From NCBI RefSeq assembly GCF_038396785.1, contig NZ_CP151087.1, positions 4,278,001 to 4,342,000 of the forward strand: 64,000 nt of DNA, in the 5' to 3' direction. The DNA comes from Sphingobacterium thalpophilum (lineage in GTDB: Bacteria; Bacteroidota; Bacteroidia; Sphingobacteriales; Sphingobacteriaceae). This document shows positions 15,955 to 24,829 of this stretch, in pieces. A program made the translations under genes and the position numbers. The notes below the pieces were generated by a model. The model saw only the letters and a program-made list of their open reading frames with translations, did no database searches and had not been told where the DNA came from. The first letter of the stretch is position 1, and every line of letters starts with the position of its first letter.

Positions 15955-16364
15955 ATGGATATTTTTGATCAGGAAATTTTAGAGTTTTGGCAGAATTTAG
16001 AGGAATCAAATGTAGCGTACATTATGATTGGGGGGTATGCAACTAATTTGCACGGTTTTCAAAGGTTTACTGGTGATTTAGATATTTGGATAAAAGACTC
16101 ATTGGATAATAGAAAACGGTTAAGGGAAGCATTCAGGCTATCTGACCTTGGTGATATTCCACAGCTGGAAACTATTCCTTTCGTAGTTGGCTGGACAGAT
16201 TTTCACTTGAATAATGGGCTTCGCTTGGACATTCTGACGGATATGAAAGGTTATATATAAACCAGCTCATCGCTAATAAAAAGGCAATCAATAGACCAAA
16301 GGATCAGATCGATGTTCAGGCATTGGAAGAAATTGTCAGACTTCGAGAGGATGAAGGTGAGTAG
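15955..16364 (+). pseudogene. Nucleotidyltransferase-fold protein (DUF6036/AbiEii-like) with internal deletion
   Basis: The N-terminal part shows the nucleotidyltransferase core: IMIGGYATNLHG (the G-G motif) and TGDLDIWI (the D-x-D motif), then RLDILTDMKGY. The frame then stops at 16260, but a shifted frame continues at once with INQLIANKKAINRPKDQIDV and LEEIVRLREDEGE, the usual C-terminus. Roughly 20-30 residues normally between these parts are missing, so the simplest reading is a deletion with frameshift. The short 101-residue product would lack its C-terminal helix. Confidence 0.75.
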
Positions 16365-16373
16365 GTTTTCTAA

Positions 16374-16408
16374 GTTATCAACAGTGTTATTAACACCCTG
16401 TGGAAAAC
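16374..16408. repeat. 35-bp palindromic repeat, copy 2
   Basis: GTTATCAACA (16374-16383) and TGTGGAAAAC (16399-16408) flank a 15-base spacer containing GTTATTAAC. Layout and spacer length equal those of the copy at 13623-13657, and both follow a stop codon by under 10 bases. Confidence 0.6.
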
Positions 16409-16518
16409 TTAATGGTATGCAGCCGTGCCGGCCATAACAGAAATAAACATTATTTAACCGATTAATTTTTTAACTATCCTAGATATTTGTTATTATTACC
16501 CCTGTATTAACAATTATT

Positions 16519-17517
16519 ATGAAGTATTATTTAGGCTTTTCGACGAAACTTATTTGTTTTTTTCTATTGAACCTGTGCGGATTGAGCCTTTCGGCACAAG
16601 TTACTTTTACCACTTACCATAGGAAAGATGGGGAGGAGACTAAGAAGCAAGACTCGGCTTATTTTTTAAGAGAAATTCATATTGATGCGTTGGGAAAGGA
16701 TAAAGTTTATCGAATAGCGGAGTACTACCTACGTAATGACTCACTAAAGCTAAATGCGATAAGTAAGAGTGGACACCCACCTTTCAATTTTCTAGATAAA
16801 AAATATGAATTCTATGAAAATGGTACATTGAAGAGTCTTGAGAAGTTCAGTGATGAGAGTAAATTGATAGATTCTGCTTTTTATCTCTATCCGAATAATA
16901 AGTTGAAGATGATTGTATTCTATCCGAGTGAAGTGAAGGAAAAGAAACTACTGATAAAGAAGCCAATCTATGTGGTGTATTATGATTCTTTAAACAATAA
17001 AAAGTTAGAAAATGGGAGCGGTTTTATTCGTTTTAGTATAGATGAACAGGACGAAACTGAAGAAGGTCAGCTGGTCAATAATTTGCGCGAGGGGGAGTGG
17101 CGAGGAAAGAGGGGACCTGATTCTTTTGTCGAGCATTATAAGGAGGACAAATTACGCTCAGGCACTAAAACAAAAGAAAACGGCACTGTCATTTCATATG
17201 ATTCTACTACCTATAGAACACAGCCAGAATACCCTGGAGGTGTCAAAGAAATGATGTATTTTGTGGCAAGAAATTACGAATATCCAAAACAAGCTATGAT
17301 GAATGGTATAAGCGGTACTGTAGAAATAGCGTTCATTATAAATCAACAAGGGCGATTAGAAGATTTGAAAATAAAGAACGATTTGGGTTTCGGTACAGGG
17401 GCTGCTGGTATACAAGTCGTCAAAAAACTTAGAAAATGGAAACCTGGTATGCTACGTGGTGAGCCTGTGCGGGTTGGCTATACATTGCCGATAAGGTTAA
17501 ACTTGAGGGGAATATAA
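16519..17517 (+). CDS. Exported protein with C-terminal TonB domain
   Basis: The 332-residue protein has a signal peptide ending near LSLSAQ, a middle region with MORN-like repeats (FYENGTLKSLEKFSDESK), and a C-terminal TonB_C domain (about 245-330). The last contains YPKQAMMNGISGTVEIAFIINQQGRLEDLKI and VVKKLRKWKPGMLRGEPVRVGYTLPIRL. Unlike a true energy transducer it has no N-terminal anchor with a Pro-rich linker, so it is more likely a periplasmic or cell-envelope protein of the Bacteroidota TonB-domain type. It is monocistronic. Confidence 0.75.
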   Translation: MKYYLGFSTKLICFFLLNLCGLSLSAQVTFTTYHRKDGEETKKQDSAYFLREIHIDALGKDKVYRIAEYYLRNDSLKLNAISKSGHPPFNFLDKKYEFYENGTLKSLEKFSDESKLIDSAFYLYPNNKLKMIVFYPSEVKEKKLLIKKPIYVVYYDSLNNKKLENGSGFIRFSIDEQDETEEGQLVNNLREGEWRGKRGPDSFVEHYKEDKLRSGTKTKENGTVISYDSTTYRTQPEYPGGVKEMMYFVARNYEYPKQAMMNGISGTVEIAFIINQQGRLEDLKIKNDLGFGTGAAGIQVVKKLRKWKPGMLRGEPVRVGYTLPIRLNLRGI

Positions 17518-17518
17518 T

Positions 17519-17552
17519 AACAGCCTTCCTATTGGAAGGCTGTTATTTTTTT
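17519..17552 (+). terminator. Terminator between the TonB-domain gene and acs
   Basis: The hairpin AACAGCCTTCC / GGAAGGCTGTT is followed by a T-rich run. It lies between two convergent genes, but only the plus side has a clear T-run. Confidence 0.85.
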
Positions 17553-17567
17553 ACGATACTTTATACG

Positions 17568-19484
17568 TTATTTTCTCAAAGCTGCAGCGCCTTTAACGAT
17601 ACCCTCCACAACAGCAGGATCTTGAAGTGTCGAAGTATCACCTACATTGGCGATATCGTCTTCGGCAATCTTGCGTAAGATACGGCGCATGATTTTTCCT
17701 GAGCGTGTCTTTGGTAAATCATCAACAAATTGGATAATGTCTGGTTTAGCAATTGGACCGATAATACGTGAAACAGTTTCCATGATATCCTTTCTGGTGG
17801 CTTCTGCATCGGTATGGTGATTCGCAATGACATAAGCATAGATACCCTGGCCTTTTACTGGGTGCGGATATCCGACAATGGCCGATTCAACAACGTCAGC
17901 GTGCATATTGATGGCATTTTCCACTTCTGCTGTACCAATACGGTGACCCGAAACGTTCAATACATCATCTACACGGCCTGTGATTTTATAATAACCCTCC
18001 GGACTACGGAAACACCCATCGCCTGTAAAATACATATCCTTATACGTCGAGAAATAGGTTTGACGACATCTGTCATGATCCCCCCATGTCGTGCGTAGCA
18101 TACCTGGCCAAGGGAACTTGATACATAGGTTTCCTGTGACATCATTGCCTTCGATTTCTTTCCCATTCTCATCCATCAAAGCGGGTTGAATGCCCGGCAT
18201 CGGGAACATCGCATAACTTGCTTTTTCCGGTGTTACTCCCGCCAATGAAGTGATCAAATGGCCTCCATTCTCTGTCTGCCAATAGGTATCAACAACAGGA
18301 CAATTCTTTTTACCAACTTTTTCGTTAAACCAGTTCCAGGCTTCTTCGTTGATTGGCTCACCTACAGATCCCAAAACGCGCAAAGATGAAAGGTCGTTCT
18401 TGTCGACAAATTCGTCACCAAAAGCCATCAATGAACGTAAGGCGGTAGGGGATGTATAGATAATATTGACCTTGAACTTATCAACAATGTCCCAATAACG
18501 GCTCGCATCTGGGAAGGTTGGAATACCCTCAAACATTAAAGAAGTAGCTCCTTGTGATAACGGCCCGTAGACGATGTAACTGTGTCCTGTAATCCAGCCA
18601 ATATCTGCTGTACAGAAAAATACATCGTTTGGCTTATATTGGAAGGTATTCATAAAGGTATAGCCTGTATACACCATATAACCACCACAAGTGTGTACTA
18701 CACCCTTAGGTTTACCTGTGGATCCCGATGTATAAAGGATGAATAAATTGTCCTCAGCATCCATCTCTTCTGCTGGACATGCTGGATTTCCCTGTGTTTC
18801 TACTTTTTTGATCTCATCTTCCCACCATACGTCACGTCCTTTGATCATCGATACCGGTGTACGCGTACGTGTTAAAACAATTACTTTTTCAACAGTGTCA
18901 CATTGCATTAAAGCATCGTCCACAATGTTTTTTAAACCAATGGTTTTATTGCCGCGGTAACTACCATCTGAAGTGACGATCAGTTTGCATTCCGCATCGA
19001 CGATACGATCCGCGATAGATCGTGCTGAAAAACCTCCAAACACCACCGAGTGGATAGCGCCGATACGAGCACAGGCTAATACAGCAATAACCAATTCAGG
19101 AACCATTGGCAAGTAAATACATACCCGGTCTCCTTTTTTGATGTTATTATTTTTAAGTACGTTGGCAAATTGCTCTACCTTTTGTAGTAATTGCTTATAG
19201 GAAAGAATGCGGTGCGCTTCATTGGGATCATTAGGTTCCCAGATGATGGCTGGTTTATCACCATTAGCATAAATATGGCGATCTAGACAGTTTTCTGTAA
19301 TATTTAATTTAGCACCCTCAAACCATTTGACATTGGGTTCCTCAAAGTTCCAGTTCAGCACTTTATTCCACTTTCTCTTCCAGAAAAAATGATCTGCAAT
19401 GCTCGCCCAAAACTCCTCAGGTTGTTCTACACTTCGCTTATATTCACTTTGATATTCTTCAAATGATTTTATTTGTAGGCTCAT
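17568..19484 (-). CDS. acs: Acetyl-CoA synthetase (AMP-forming)
   Basis: The 638-residue enzyme activates acetate with ATP and CoA to acetyl-CoA. The P-loop-like AMP-binding motif YTSGSTGKPKGVVHT, the acetate-pocket region TADIGWITGHSY, the YFTGDG motif and the C-terminal PKTRSGKIMRRILR are all present. Lys597 in that last motif is the usual acetylation-controlled catalytic lysine. Length and order are standard, so function is confident. The gene is monocistronic on the minus strand. Confidence 0.97.
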   Translation of the reverse strand: MSLQIKSFEEYQSEYKRSVEQPEEFWASIADHFFWKRKWNKVLNWNFEEPNVKWFEGAKLNITENCLDRHIYANGDKPAIIWEPNDPNEAHRILSYKQLLQKVEQFANVLKNNNIKKGDRVCIYLPMVPELVIAVLACARIGAIHSVVFGGFSARSIADRIVDAECKLIVTSDGSYRGNKTIGLKNIVDDALMQCDTVEKVIVLTRTRTPVSMIKGRDVWWEDEIKKVETQGNPACPAEEMDAEDNLFILYTSGSTGKPKGVVHTCGGYMVYTGYTFMNTFQYKPNDVFFCTADIGWITGHSYIVYGPLSQGATSLMFEGIPTFPDASRYWDIVDKFKVNIIYTSPTALRSLMAFGDEFVDKNDLSSLRVLGSVGEPINEEAWNWFNEKVGKKNCPVVDTYWQTENGGHLITSLAGVTPEKASYAMFPMPGIQPALMDENGKEIEGNDVTGNLCIKFPWPGMLRTTWGDHDRCRQTYFSTYKDMYFTGDGCFRSPEGYYKITGRVDDVLNVSGHRIGTAEVENAINMHADVVESAIVGYPHPVKGQGIYAYVIANHHTDAEATRKDIMETVSRIIGPIAKPDIIQFVDDLPKTRSGKIMRRILRKIAEDDIANVGDTSTLQDPAVVEGIVKGAAALRK

Positions 19485-19668
19485 CGTTATTAGGATTATT
19501 ATGAATTATTTTAATTTATATTGTTATCGTTGCGAAATTGTTTTTGATATTTCGATTTCGGTGTACAATTTAGCGGTTTTTGCCCATTTTATCAAAAAAT
19601 TGATGTTTAATATAATGTTAAACTACTTTTATCTATAAGATTGTTATCTTGCATCAAGATTTACCAAG

Positions 19669-20547
19669 ATGTCTTTTCTAAGAAAGCTATTCTATATTAC
19701 AATCTATACCAATCTTCTGATCGCCATGGCGGCCATGGCGCAATGTGCACTGACTTATATCATATTCGAACGATCTATCAATTGGTATATTGTTTTAGTG
19801 GAAGGAACGGCGACTTTGTTGCTTTATAATTTTAGCCTGTGGTGGTCCAAACCGAAGCACCCAAAAGAATCAAAATTCCCCCGGACACGCTGGATCTTTA
19901 ATCATGAATGGGTCATGTGGTTAAACAATGGTATCGCTTTGCTTGTGCTTGGTTATTGCTTGTGGTTTATTCATGTGTATTCCTTTTTGTTTTTGGGATT
20001 TATTGGAATCCTGAGTCTACTATACGGAATGCCTCTATTTACCTTCCGTGACCGCAAAGTGGGGCTTCGACAGATACCCGGGGCCAAGATTTTTCACATT
20101 GCCCTGGTCTGGGTCTGCAGCAGTGTGGTGCTCCCTTATGTGGAACTAGCCAACATCGGTGTCACAATAGATCAGTGGGTTTTTATTGCGCTCTGCGGAT
20201 TGAAGTTTATATTTTTGGTTATCTGTACATTGCCTTTCGATATTCGGGATATCCAACAGGATTCCTATTATCATCTACGCACTTTACCTAATATGCTGGG
20301 CGAACAAAAAGCTAAAAATCTAACCTATGGACTATTAGGCCTGCATTGTGTTTTGATCTTGACCGTGCCTTATACAGCACCTATTAAAATCGGATTGATT
20401 CTGACCAACGTACTCATATTTGCCTTGCTTAAGTTGGCTGTTTTCAAAACAAAAGACCATTACCACTACGCTTATCTACTGGACTGTAGCTTGGTGCTTC
20501 AGTTTCTGATTGTTGTTGTTGTCGGTATCTTTAGCCCTGGAACCTGA
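19669..20547 (+). CDS. UbiA-like polytopic membrane protein
   Basis: The 292-residue protein has about eight hydrophobic helices. One cytoplasmic-loop motif, PFDIRDIQQDSYYHLRTLPNMLGEQKA, looks like the second Asp-rich loop of UbiA-family prenyltransferases (DxxD...LP..LG). The first loop, normally NxxxDxxxD, is not recognisable, so activity is uncertain. It may be a divergent family member used in lipid or quinone metabolism. It is transcribed divergently from acs. Confidence 0.55.
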   Translation: MSFLRKLFYITIYTNLLIAMAAMAQCALTYIIFERSINWYIVLVEGTATLLLYNFSLWWSKPKHPKESKFPRTRWIFNHEWVMWLNNGIALLVLGYCLWFIHVYSFLFLGFIGILSLLYGMPLFTFRDRKVGLRQIPGAKIFHIALVWVCSSVVLPYVELANIGVTIDQWVFIALCGLKFIFLVICTLPFDIRDIQQDSYYHLRTLPNMLGEQKAKNLTYGLLGLHCVLILTVPYTAPIKIGLILTNVLIFALLKLAVFKTKDHYHYAYLLDCSLVLQFLIVVVVGIFSPGT

Positions 20548-20654
20548 TTTTTTAGAGCTTTCAAGAGCAATGGCTTACTTTAATCTCCTGCACCTGTATG
20601 AATAGGGGGTACTAATTGATTACTTGCTCGCTTGCTCGCATGATTGATTGAAGA

Positions 20655-20680
20655 TTTTGGCAAATAACTCTTTGCCAAAA
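20655..20680 (-). terminator. Hairpin at the end of the hydroxyacid dehydrogenase gene
   Basis: TTTTGGCAAA and TTTGCCAAAA form a perfect 10-bp stem with a six-base loop directly after the stop codon at 20681. The outer A/T pairs make it suitable as a terminator for both converging genes, although no long T-run follows. Confidence 0.55.
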
Positions 20681-21613
20681 TTAAGACGTCAAAAAGGCGA
20701 CGATCTTATCTGCGGCGACTTCCGACAATTTATAATAACTTTCAAAGGTCCATCCGGCAACATGCGGCGACAAGATTACATTGTCTCTACGGATAAGATC
20801 TGCATACCAGCTCTGTTCGGCGAGTTTTGGGAACTTTTCTACGGGCAACACATCAAATGCTGCTCCGATAATGGAACCGGAATCAAGGCCGTTTAATACT
20901 GCAGGTACCTGTACAATACCGCCTCGGGCACCAAGTAAGAAGAAAATGGGTTTCTCAAATTTTGCCAGATAATCCACATCAATCATACCTCTTGTTTCAT
21001 CCGTTAAGGGGATATGGAAACTGATCACATCGGCTTCTTTGCAGATCTTTTCCATGTCTGCTGCCGATGCATATTGATCCGTATAGTCGATTCGATATTT
21101 ATCATAGGCAAGTACCTGTACATCAAAGCCGGATAATTTTTTTGCCATGGCCACACCATTGTGTCCATAGCCGATCAAACCTACAGTACGCCCCTTAAGT
21201 TCATATCCACGATTGGCCTCACGCAGCCACTGTCCAGATCGTATTTGTTGGTCACCACGATTCAAATTGTTCATTAGACTAAGCAACATACCGATCATAT
21301 GTTCACCTACAGCATCCCGATTGCCTTCATTGGCCGGAATTAACAGCACGTCTCTTTGCGCAGCAATTGTATCGTCGATATTGTCCATCCCAGCACCAGC
21401 ACGAGCGATAAAGCGGAGGTTTGGCGCCAAGTCAAAAAAAGCTTTATCTACCTGAAATTTGGAACGGATAACCATACCCGAGTAATTAGCGATGATTTTT
21501 TCAGCTTCTTCTCGGCTGATATCAGGTTGATAATTGTAGGCGATCCCCGCCTGTTCAAATTTCTCAAGCATGATTTCATGAATGTCGTCGACGATCAAAA
21601 TAGTAGTTTTCAT
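20681..21613 (-). CDS. D-2-hydroxyacid dehydrogenase (SerA-like)
   Basis: The 310-residue NAD-dependent enzyme has the catalytic-domain start MKTTILIVDDIHE, the NAD-binding GRTVGLIGYGHNGVAMAKKL near residue 145, and the catalytic Arg in LLGARGGIV. A Glu is present in DVLPVEKFPKL, and the catalytic His lies in LSPHVAGWT. The pattern resembles 3-phosphoglycerate dehydrogenases without the regulatory ACT domain. The substrate could also be another 2-ketoacid. No serC neighbour is present, so the serine-pathway role is only possible. Confidence 0.8.
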   Translation of the reverse strand: MKTTILIVDDIHEIMLEKFEQAGIAYNYQPDISREEAEKIIANYSGMVIRSKFQVDKAFFDLAPNLRFIARAGAGMDNIDDTIAAQRDVLLIPANEGNRDAVGEHMIGMLLSLMNNLNRGDQQIRSGQWLREANRGYELKGRTVGLIGYGHNGVAMAKKLSGFDVQVLAYDKYRIDYTDQYASAADMEKICKEADVISFHIPLTDETRGMIDVDYLAKFEKPIFFLLGARGGIVQVPAVLNGLDSGSIIGAAFDVLPVEKFPKLAEQSWYADLIRRDNVILSPHVAGWTFESYYKLSEVAADKIVAFLTS

Positions 21614-21671
21614 TCAATTTTTTTTTATGTGGCACTGATCAGTGAATACCGTTGCTATGTAGTACGATGAT

Positions 21672-22856
21672 TTAGATCCCAGCGTCATGATTATGGTTGA
21701 TCTGCATAAAATCTACAGACAGTAATTTATTTAACTGTTGTTGTTTCATGCGATTGGGCATTATTTTCATGCCAAAATTTCGCATTCCTATCAGGAAAGG
21801 ATTTTCCCATTGTGCTATTTTTCCTATCCTCCAGGAAGTATTACAGATATAATTTACGCGATCCAATCGTCTTTTTTCGAATCGTTGGAAAGCCAAATTA
21901 ACGGAAGCTGAGGTTTGGAGTTCATCCACGAGAACAGCAACATCCTCAATAGCCTGGCAGGCTCCCTGGCCCAAGTTGGGCGTCGTCGCATGTCCAGCGT
22001 CACCCAATAACAAGATATTGCCAAAAGCGAGTTGTTGAAGTGGTGTGATGTCAATAATGTCATTTGCGATTAGTTCGCTATCTTTTGTCTCCGACAGGAT
22101 CGTTGGAATAGGGGCATGATAATCTTTAAAATTTTCGAGGAGCTCCTTTGTTTTCCAGTTTTTTAAGACCGGATTCTGTGCTTCTGTATTGATGCAGGCG
22201 TACCAATAGATGCGGTTATTGACAAGTGGGGTCATCCCAAAGCGGCCTTTGCTGCCCCAGGTTTCTGTCCCCTTACTGAGCTGTATACTGCTATTATCGA
22301 TGGTGGCCCGCCAACAGGTATAGCCTGAATAGCGAGGTGCCGAGCCTGGTATGAGTTGTTGTCGTAGTGCTGAGTGTACACCATCGGCAATCAAAAGGGC
22401 TTGGCCGCGTACATGGCTTCCGTCTGCGAAATAAACTTGAATATCTTCTCCCTCTCGTTCAAAGGAAACGGCACGTTTGCCGAGATGAACTTGTCCATTG
22501 GGGATTTTGGATAAGAGAAACTGATGCAGATCTGCCCGATGGATAGCGAAATTGTCCTGTTGATATTTTTGACTGATTGACCTGGTGTCTGGTTCAACAA
22601 GAATATTTCCCTTTTGATCCAAGACATTATAAGATGCAAGGTAATGCCCTATCGGAACGATTTCATCCTTCAATCCGAGATATTCCAAAGCTTGCATGGC
22701 GTTGGCCGCGAGCCCGAATCCAGCACCTATGCCTTTGAGTTCAATGGCGCTTTCATAGACATGTGCTTCAATACCTACTTTTGCAAGCCCTATTGCAGCA
22801 CATAATCCAGCGATACCTCCGCCTACGATAATAAATGTGCTGTCCGTCGAATGCAT
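21672..22856 (-). CDS. FAD-dependent aromatic-type monooxygenase
   Basis: The 394-residue flavoprotein has the dinucleotide-binding motif FIIVGGGIAGLCAAIGLAK at the N-terminus, the DG-type motif ALLIADGVHSALRQQL, and the second FAD motif ILLLGDAGHATTPNLGQGACQAIED. This is the class A monooxygenase layout, related to TetX and kynurenine/zeaxanthin-type enzymes. The substrate cannot be read from sequence. It ends just 2 bp from the rsmA stop side and is cotranscribed downstream of rsmA, which is probably incidental. Confidence 0.8.
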   Translation of the reverse strand: MHSTDSTFIIVGGGIAGLCAAIGLAKVGIEAHVYESAIELKGIGAGFGLAANAMQALEYLGLKDEIVPIGHYLASYNVLDQKGNILVEPDTRSISQKYQQDNFAIHRADLHQFLLSKIPNGQVHLGKRAVSFEREGEDIQVYFADGSHVRGQALLIADGVHSALRQQLIPGSAPRYSGYTCWRATIDNSSIQLSKGTETWGSKGRFGMTPLVNNRIYWYACINTEAQNPVLKNWKTKELLENFKDYHAPIPTILSETKDSELIANDIIDITPLQQLAFGNILLLGDAGHATTPNLGQGACQAIEDVAVLVDELQTSASVNLAFQRFEKRRLDRVNYICNTSWRIGKIAQWENPFLIGMRNFGMKIMPNRMKQQQLNKLLSVDFMQINHNHDAGI

Positions 22857-22857
22857 A

Positions 22858-23637
22858 TTAAAGACTGTTTGCTATTTCGTTTGTTAAACCGACAAAATCA
22901 TCTACCGTCAATCGTTCTGCGCGTAGCTCGTACAGTGGATTGTCGGACATTTTATCTTTGGGAACAACGCCCGAAAGTGAGTTACGGAGGGTTTTACGAC
23001 GTTGATTGAAGCCCGCTTTAACAACACGCCAAAATAGTTTTTCATCACAATTCAATTGTTCACGGTCATTGCGCGTCATGCGGATAACGCCCGACAATAC
23101 TTTTGGCGGTGGATTAAAAGCTCCTGCTTTTACAGTAAAAAGGTATTCTACTTTATAATAGGCTTGTAAAAAGACACTCAAGATACCATATTCCTTGCTG
23201 CCCGCCTTAGCTGTACAACGTTCGGCTACTTCTTTCTGGAACATACCCGTCATTTGAACGACACGTTGGCGTTCATCCAAAATTTTAAAGAGAATCTGGG
23301 AGGAGATGTTGTAAGGGAAATTGCCAATGACAGCCATTTTCTCACCAAAATACTGTGAAAAGTCAAGGTTTAGGAAATCACCGTGGATCAATCGCTTACC
23401 CAATTGGGGATATTTATCGTCCAAATAAGCAATGGATTCGTCATCCACATCGATCAAATAGGTTTCATATTCCTCTTTTTGCAAGAGAAAATCAGAAAGT
23501 ACACCCATTCCTGGACCTACTTCAAGCACTTGGCTAAAACCCAATTTAGGATCCAATGCTTCCACAATCTTTTGTGCAGCATTTTTATCGTTCAAGAAAT
23601 GCTGTCCTAAATGTTTTTTTGCTCTTACTGTGCTCAT
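22858..23637 (-). CDS. rsmA: 16S rRNA dimethyladenosine transferase RsmA (KsgA)
   Basis: The 259-residue methyltransferase dimethylates two adjacent adenines in the 16S rRNA 3' hairpin. It starts MSTVRAKKHLGQHFLNDKN, the family start, has the SAM motif VLEVGPGMGVLSDFLL and the catalytic NFPYNIS (NxPY) motif. A longer frame from 23673 would add twelve hydrophobic residues foreign to the family and overlap the promoter. The -7 element at 23642-23649 ends only four bases before the ATG, suggesting a leaderless or very short-leader transcript. Confidence 0.95.
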   Translation of the reverse strand: MSTVRAKKHLGQHFLNDKNAAQKIVEALDPKLGFSQVLEVGPGMGVLSDFLLQKEEYETYLIDVDDESIAYLDDKYPQLGKRLIHGDFLNLDFSQYFGEKMAVIGNFPYNISSQILFKILDERQRVVQMTGMFQKEVAERCTAKAGSKEYGILSVFLQAYYKVEYLFTVKAGAFNPPPKVLSGVIRMTRNDREQLNCDEKLFWRVVKAGFNQRRKTLRNSLSGVVPKDKMSDNPLYELRAERLTVDDFVGLTNEIANSL

Positions 23638-23641
23638 GTTG

Positions 23642-23649
23642 CAAAAGTA
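23642..23649 (-). promoter_or_regulatory. -7 promoter element of rsmA
   Basis: On the minus strand it reads TACTTTTG, matching TAnnTTTG, and is followed by CAAC and the start codon. The transcription start expected seven or so bases downstream would fall on the ATG. No clear -33 TTG was found, so the element is tentative. Confidence 0.45.
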
Positions 23650-23690
23650 AAAAATAAATAAGTGAAAAGTCATTCTAAGAAAAAAATCCC

Positions 23691-23698
23691 TATTTTTG
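23691..23698 (+). promoter_or_regulatory. -7 promoter element of pdxA
   Basis: TATTTTTG matches TAnnTTTG and lies 20 bases before the chosen pdxA start, giving a short leader. Upstream of it no good -33 element is seen. Confidence 0.4.
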
Positions 23699-23718
23699 AA
23701 TCAAAGCATTTAAATAGA

Positions 23719-24774
23719 ATGAGCGATAAATTAAAAATCGGAATTACCGTAGGCGATATTAACGGCATTGGACTTGAAGTCATCATTAAATCTTTGGTAG
23801 ATCAGCGTATGTGCGATTTCTTTACGCCAGTGGTTTACGGAAATACAAAGGTTGCTTCTTTTCACCGTAAAGCGATCGGTGTAAATGATTTTAGTTTTAA
23901 CGTGATCAATGATGCTGAGCAGGCGCATTCCAAAAGAGCAAATATGATCAATTGCTGGCAGGAAGACGTCAAGATTTCGTTGGGTGAAGAAAACGAAATT
24001 GGCGGTAAATATGCCTTCCTTTCGTTGGAGAAAGCTGTTGAGGACCTGAAAGCCGGCAAAATTGATGCTTTAGTGACTGCCCCAATTAATAAGCATAATA
24101 TTCAACAGGAGGGATTTCAATTTCCGGGCCATACCGAATACCTGCAGGCCAAAGTAGAGGCTGATGATGTATTGATGTTTATGGTTTGTGATGAATTGCG
24201 TATTGGTGTGGTAACAGGTCATATTCCACTGCATGAGGTTGCGGCTAATATTACCGAAGAAGCTATTCTTAAAAAGCTAGCCCTGATGAATGACTCATTG
24301 AAGAAAGATTTTTGGATTGAAAAACCTAAGATCGCAGTTTTGGGACTAAATCCACATGCTGGCGATCATGGGATTATTGGCACCGAAGATGATCAGATCA
24401 TTAGACCTACCGTAGAAAAAGCAAACGAACAGGGGATCTTCTGCTTTGGTCCTTATCCTGCGGATGGATTTTTCGCAAAAGGTGCTTATGAGAAATTCGA
24501 TGCGGTACTCGCAATGTACCATGATCAGGGTTTAATTCCTTTTAAGCATATTGCAAAAGGTGCCGGTGTAAACTTTACAGCCGGTTTACCTATCGTACGT
24601 ACTTCGCCAGATCATGGTACAGGCTATGATATTGCTGGAAAAAACTTAGCTTCTGAAAGCTCTTTTGTAGAGGCAATTTTCTCGGCTTTACATATTGTAA
24701 AACGCCGTCGTGAACAAGCCGAATTACTTAAAAATCCACTTGCTTTCCGTAAGTTATCCAAAGATAGGGATTAG
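23719..24774 (+). CDS. pdxA: 4-hydroxythreonine-4-phosphate dehydrogenase
   Basis: The 351-residue enzyme oxidises 4-phosphohydroxythreonine in the DXP-dependent pyridoxal phosphate pathway. Visible features are the start KIGITVGDINGIGLEVI, the metal-binding FPGHTEYL and MYHDQGLIPFKH segments, GLNPHAGDHG, and the final FTAGLPIVRTSPDHGTGYDIAGK. The start at 23719 gives the normal N-terminus; upstream codons are not family-like. It diverges from rsmA, with 81 bp between the two starts. Confidence 0.96.
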   Translation: MSDKLKIGITVGDINGIGLEVIIKSLVDQRMCDFFTPVVYGNTKVASFHRKAIGVNDFSFNVINDAEQAHSKRANMINCWQEDVKISLGEENEIGGKYAFLSLEKAVEDLKAGKIDALVTAPINKHNIQQEGFQFPGHTEYLQAKVEADDVLMFMVCDELRIGVVTGHIPLHEVAANITEEAILKKLALMNDSLKKDFWIEKPKIAVLGLNPHAGDHGIIGTEDDQIIRPTVEKANEQGIFCFGPYPADGFFAKGAYEKFDAVLAMYHDQGLIPFKHIAKGAGVNFTAGLPIVRTSPDHGTGYDIAGKNLASESSFVEAIFSALHIVKRRREQAELLKNPLAFRKLSKDRD

Positions 24775-24787
24775 GGAAAAAAATTGT

Positions 24788-24795
24788 TACTTTTG
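24788..24795 (+). promoter_or_regulatory. -7 promoter element before cca
   Basis: TACTTTTG, the same octamer as at rsmA, is followed by CAAAC and the cca start lies 34 bases further. This suggests that cca has its own promoter in the gap after pdxA. Confidence 0.4.
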
Positions 24796-24829
24796 CAAAC
24801 TGTTTGGTTTTTTACCTGCTGTTTTGACT

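Noticed and set aside
13623..16408. A replication origin from the DnaA-box-like arms
   Set aside because: Only two widely separated pairs are present, with no AT-rich unwinding region or dnaA/dnaN genes nearby.
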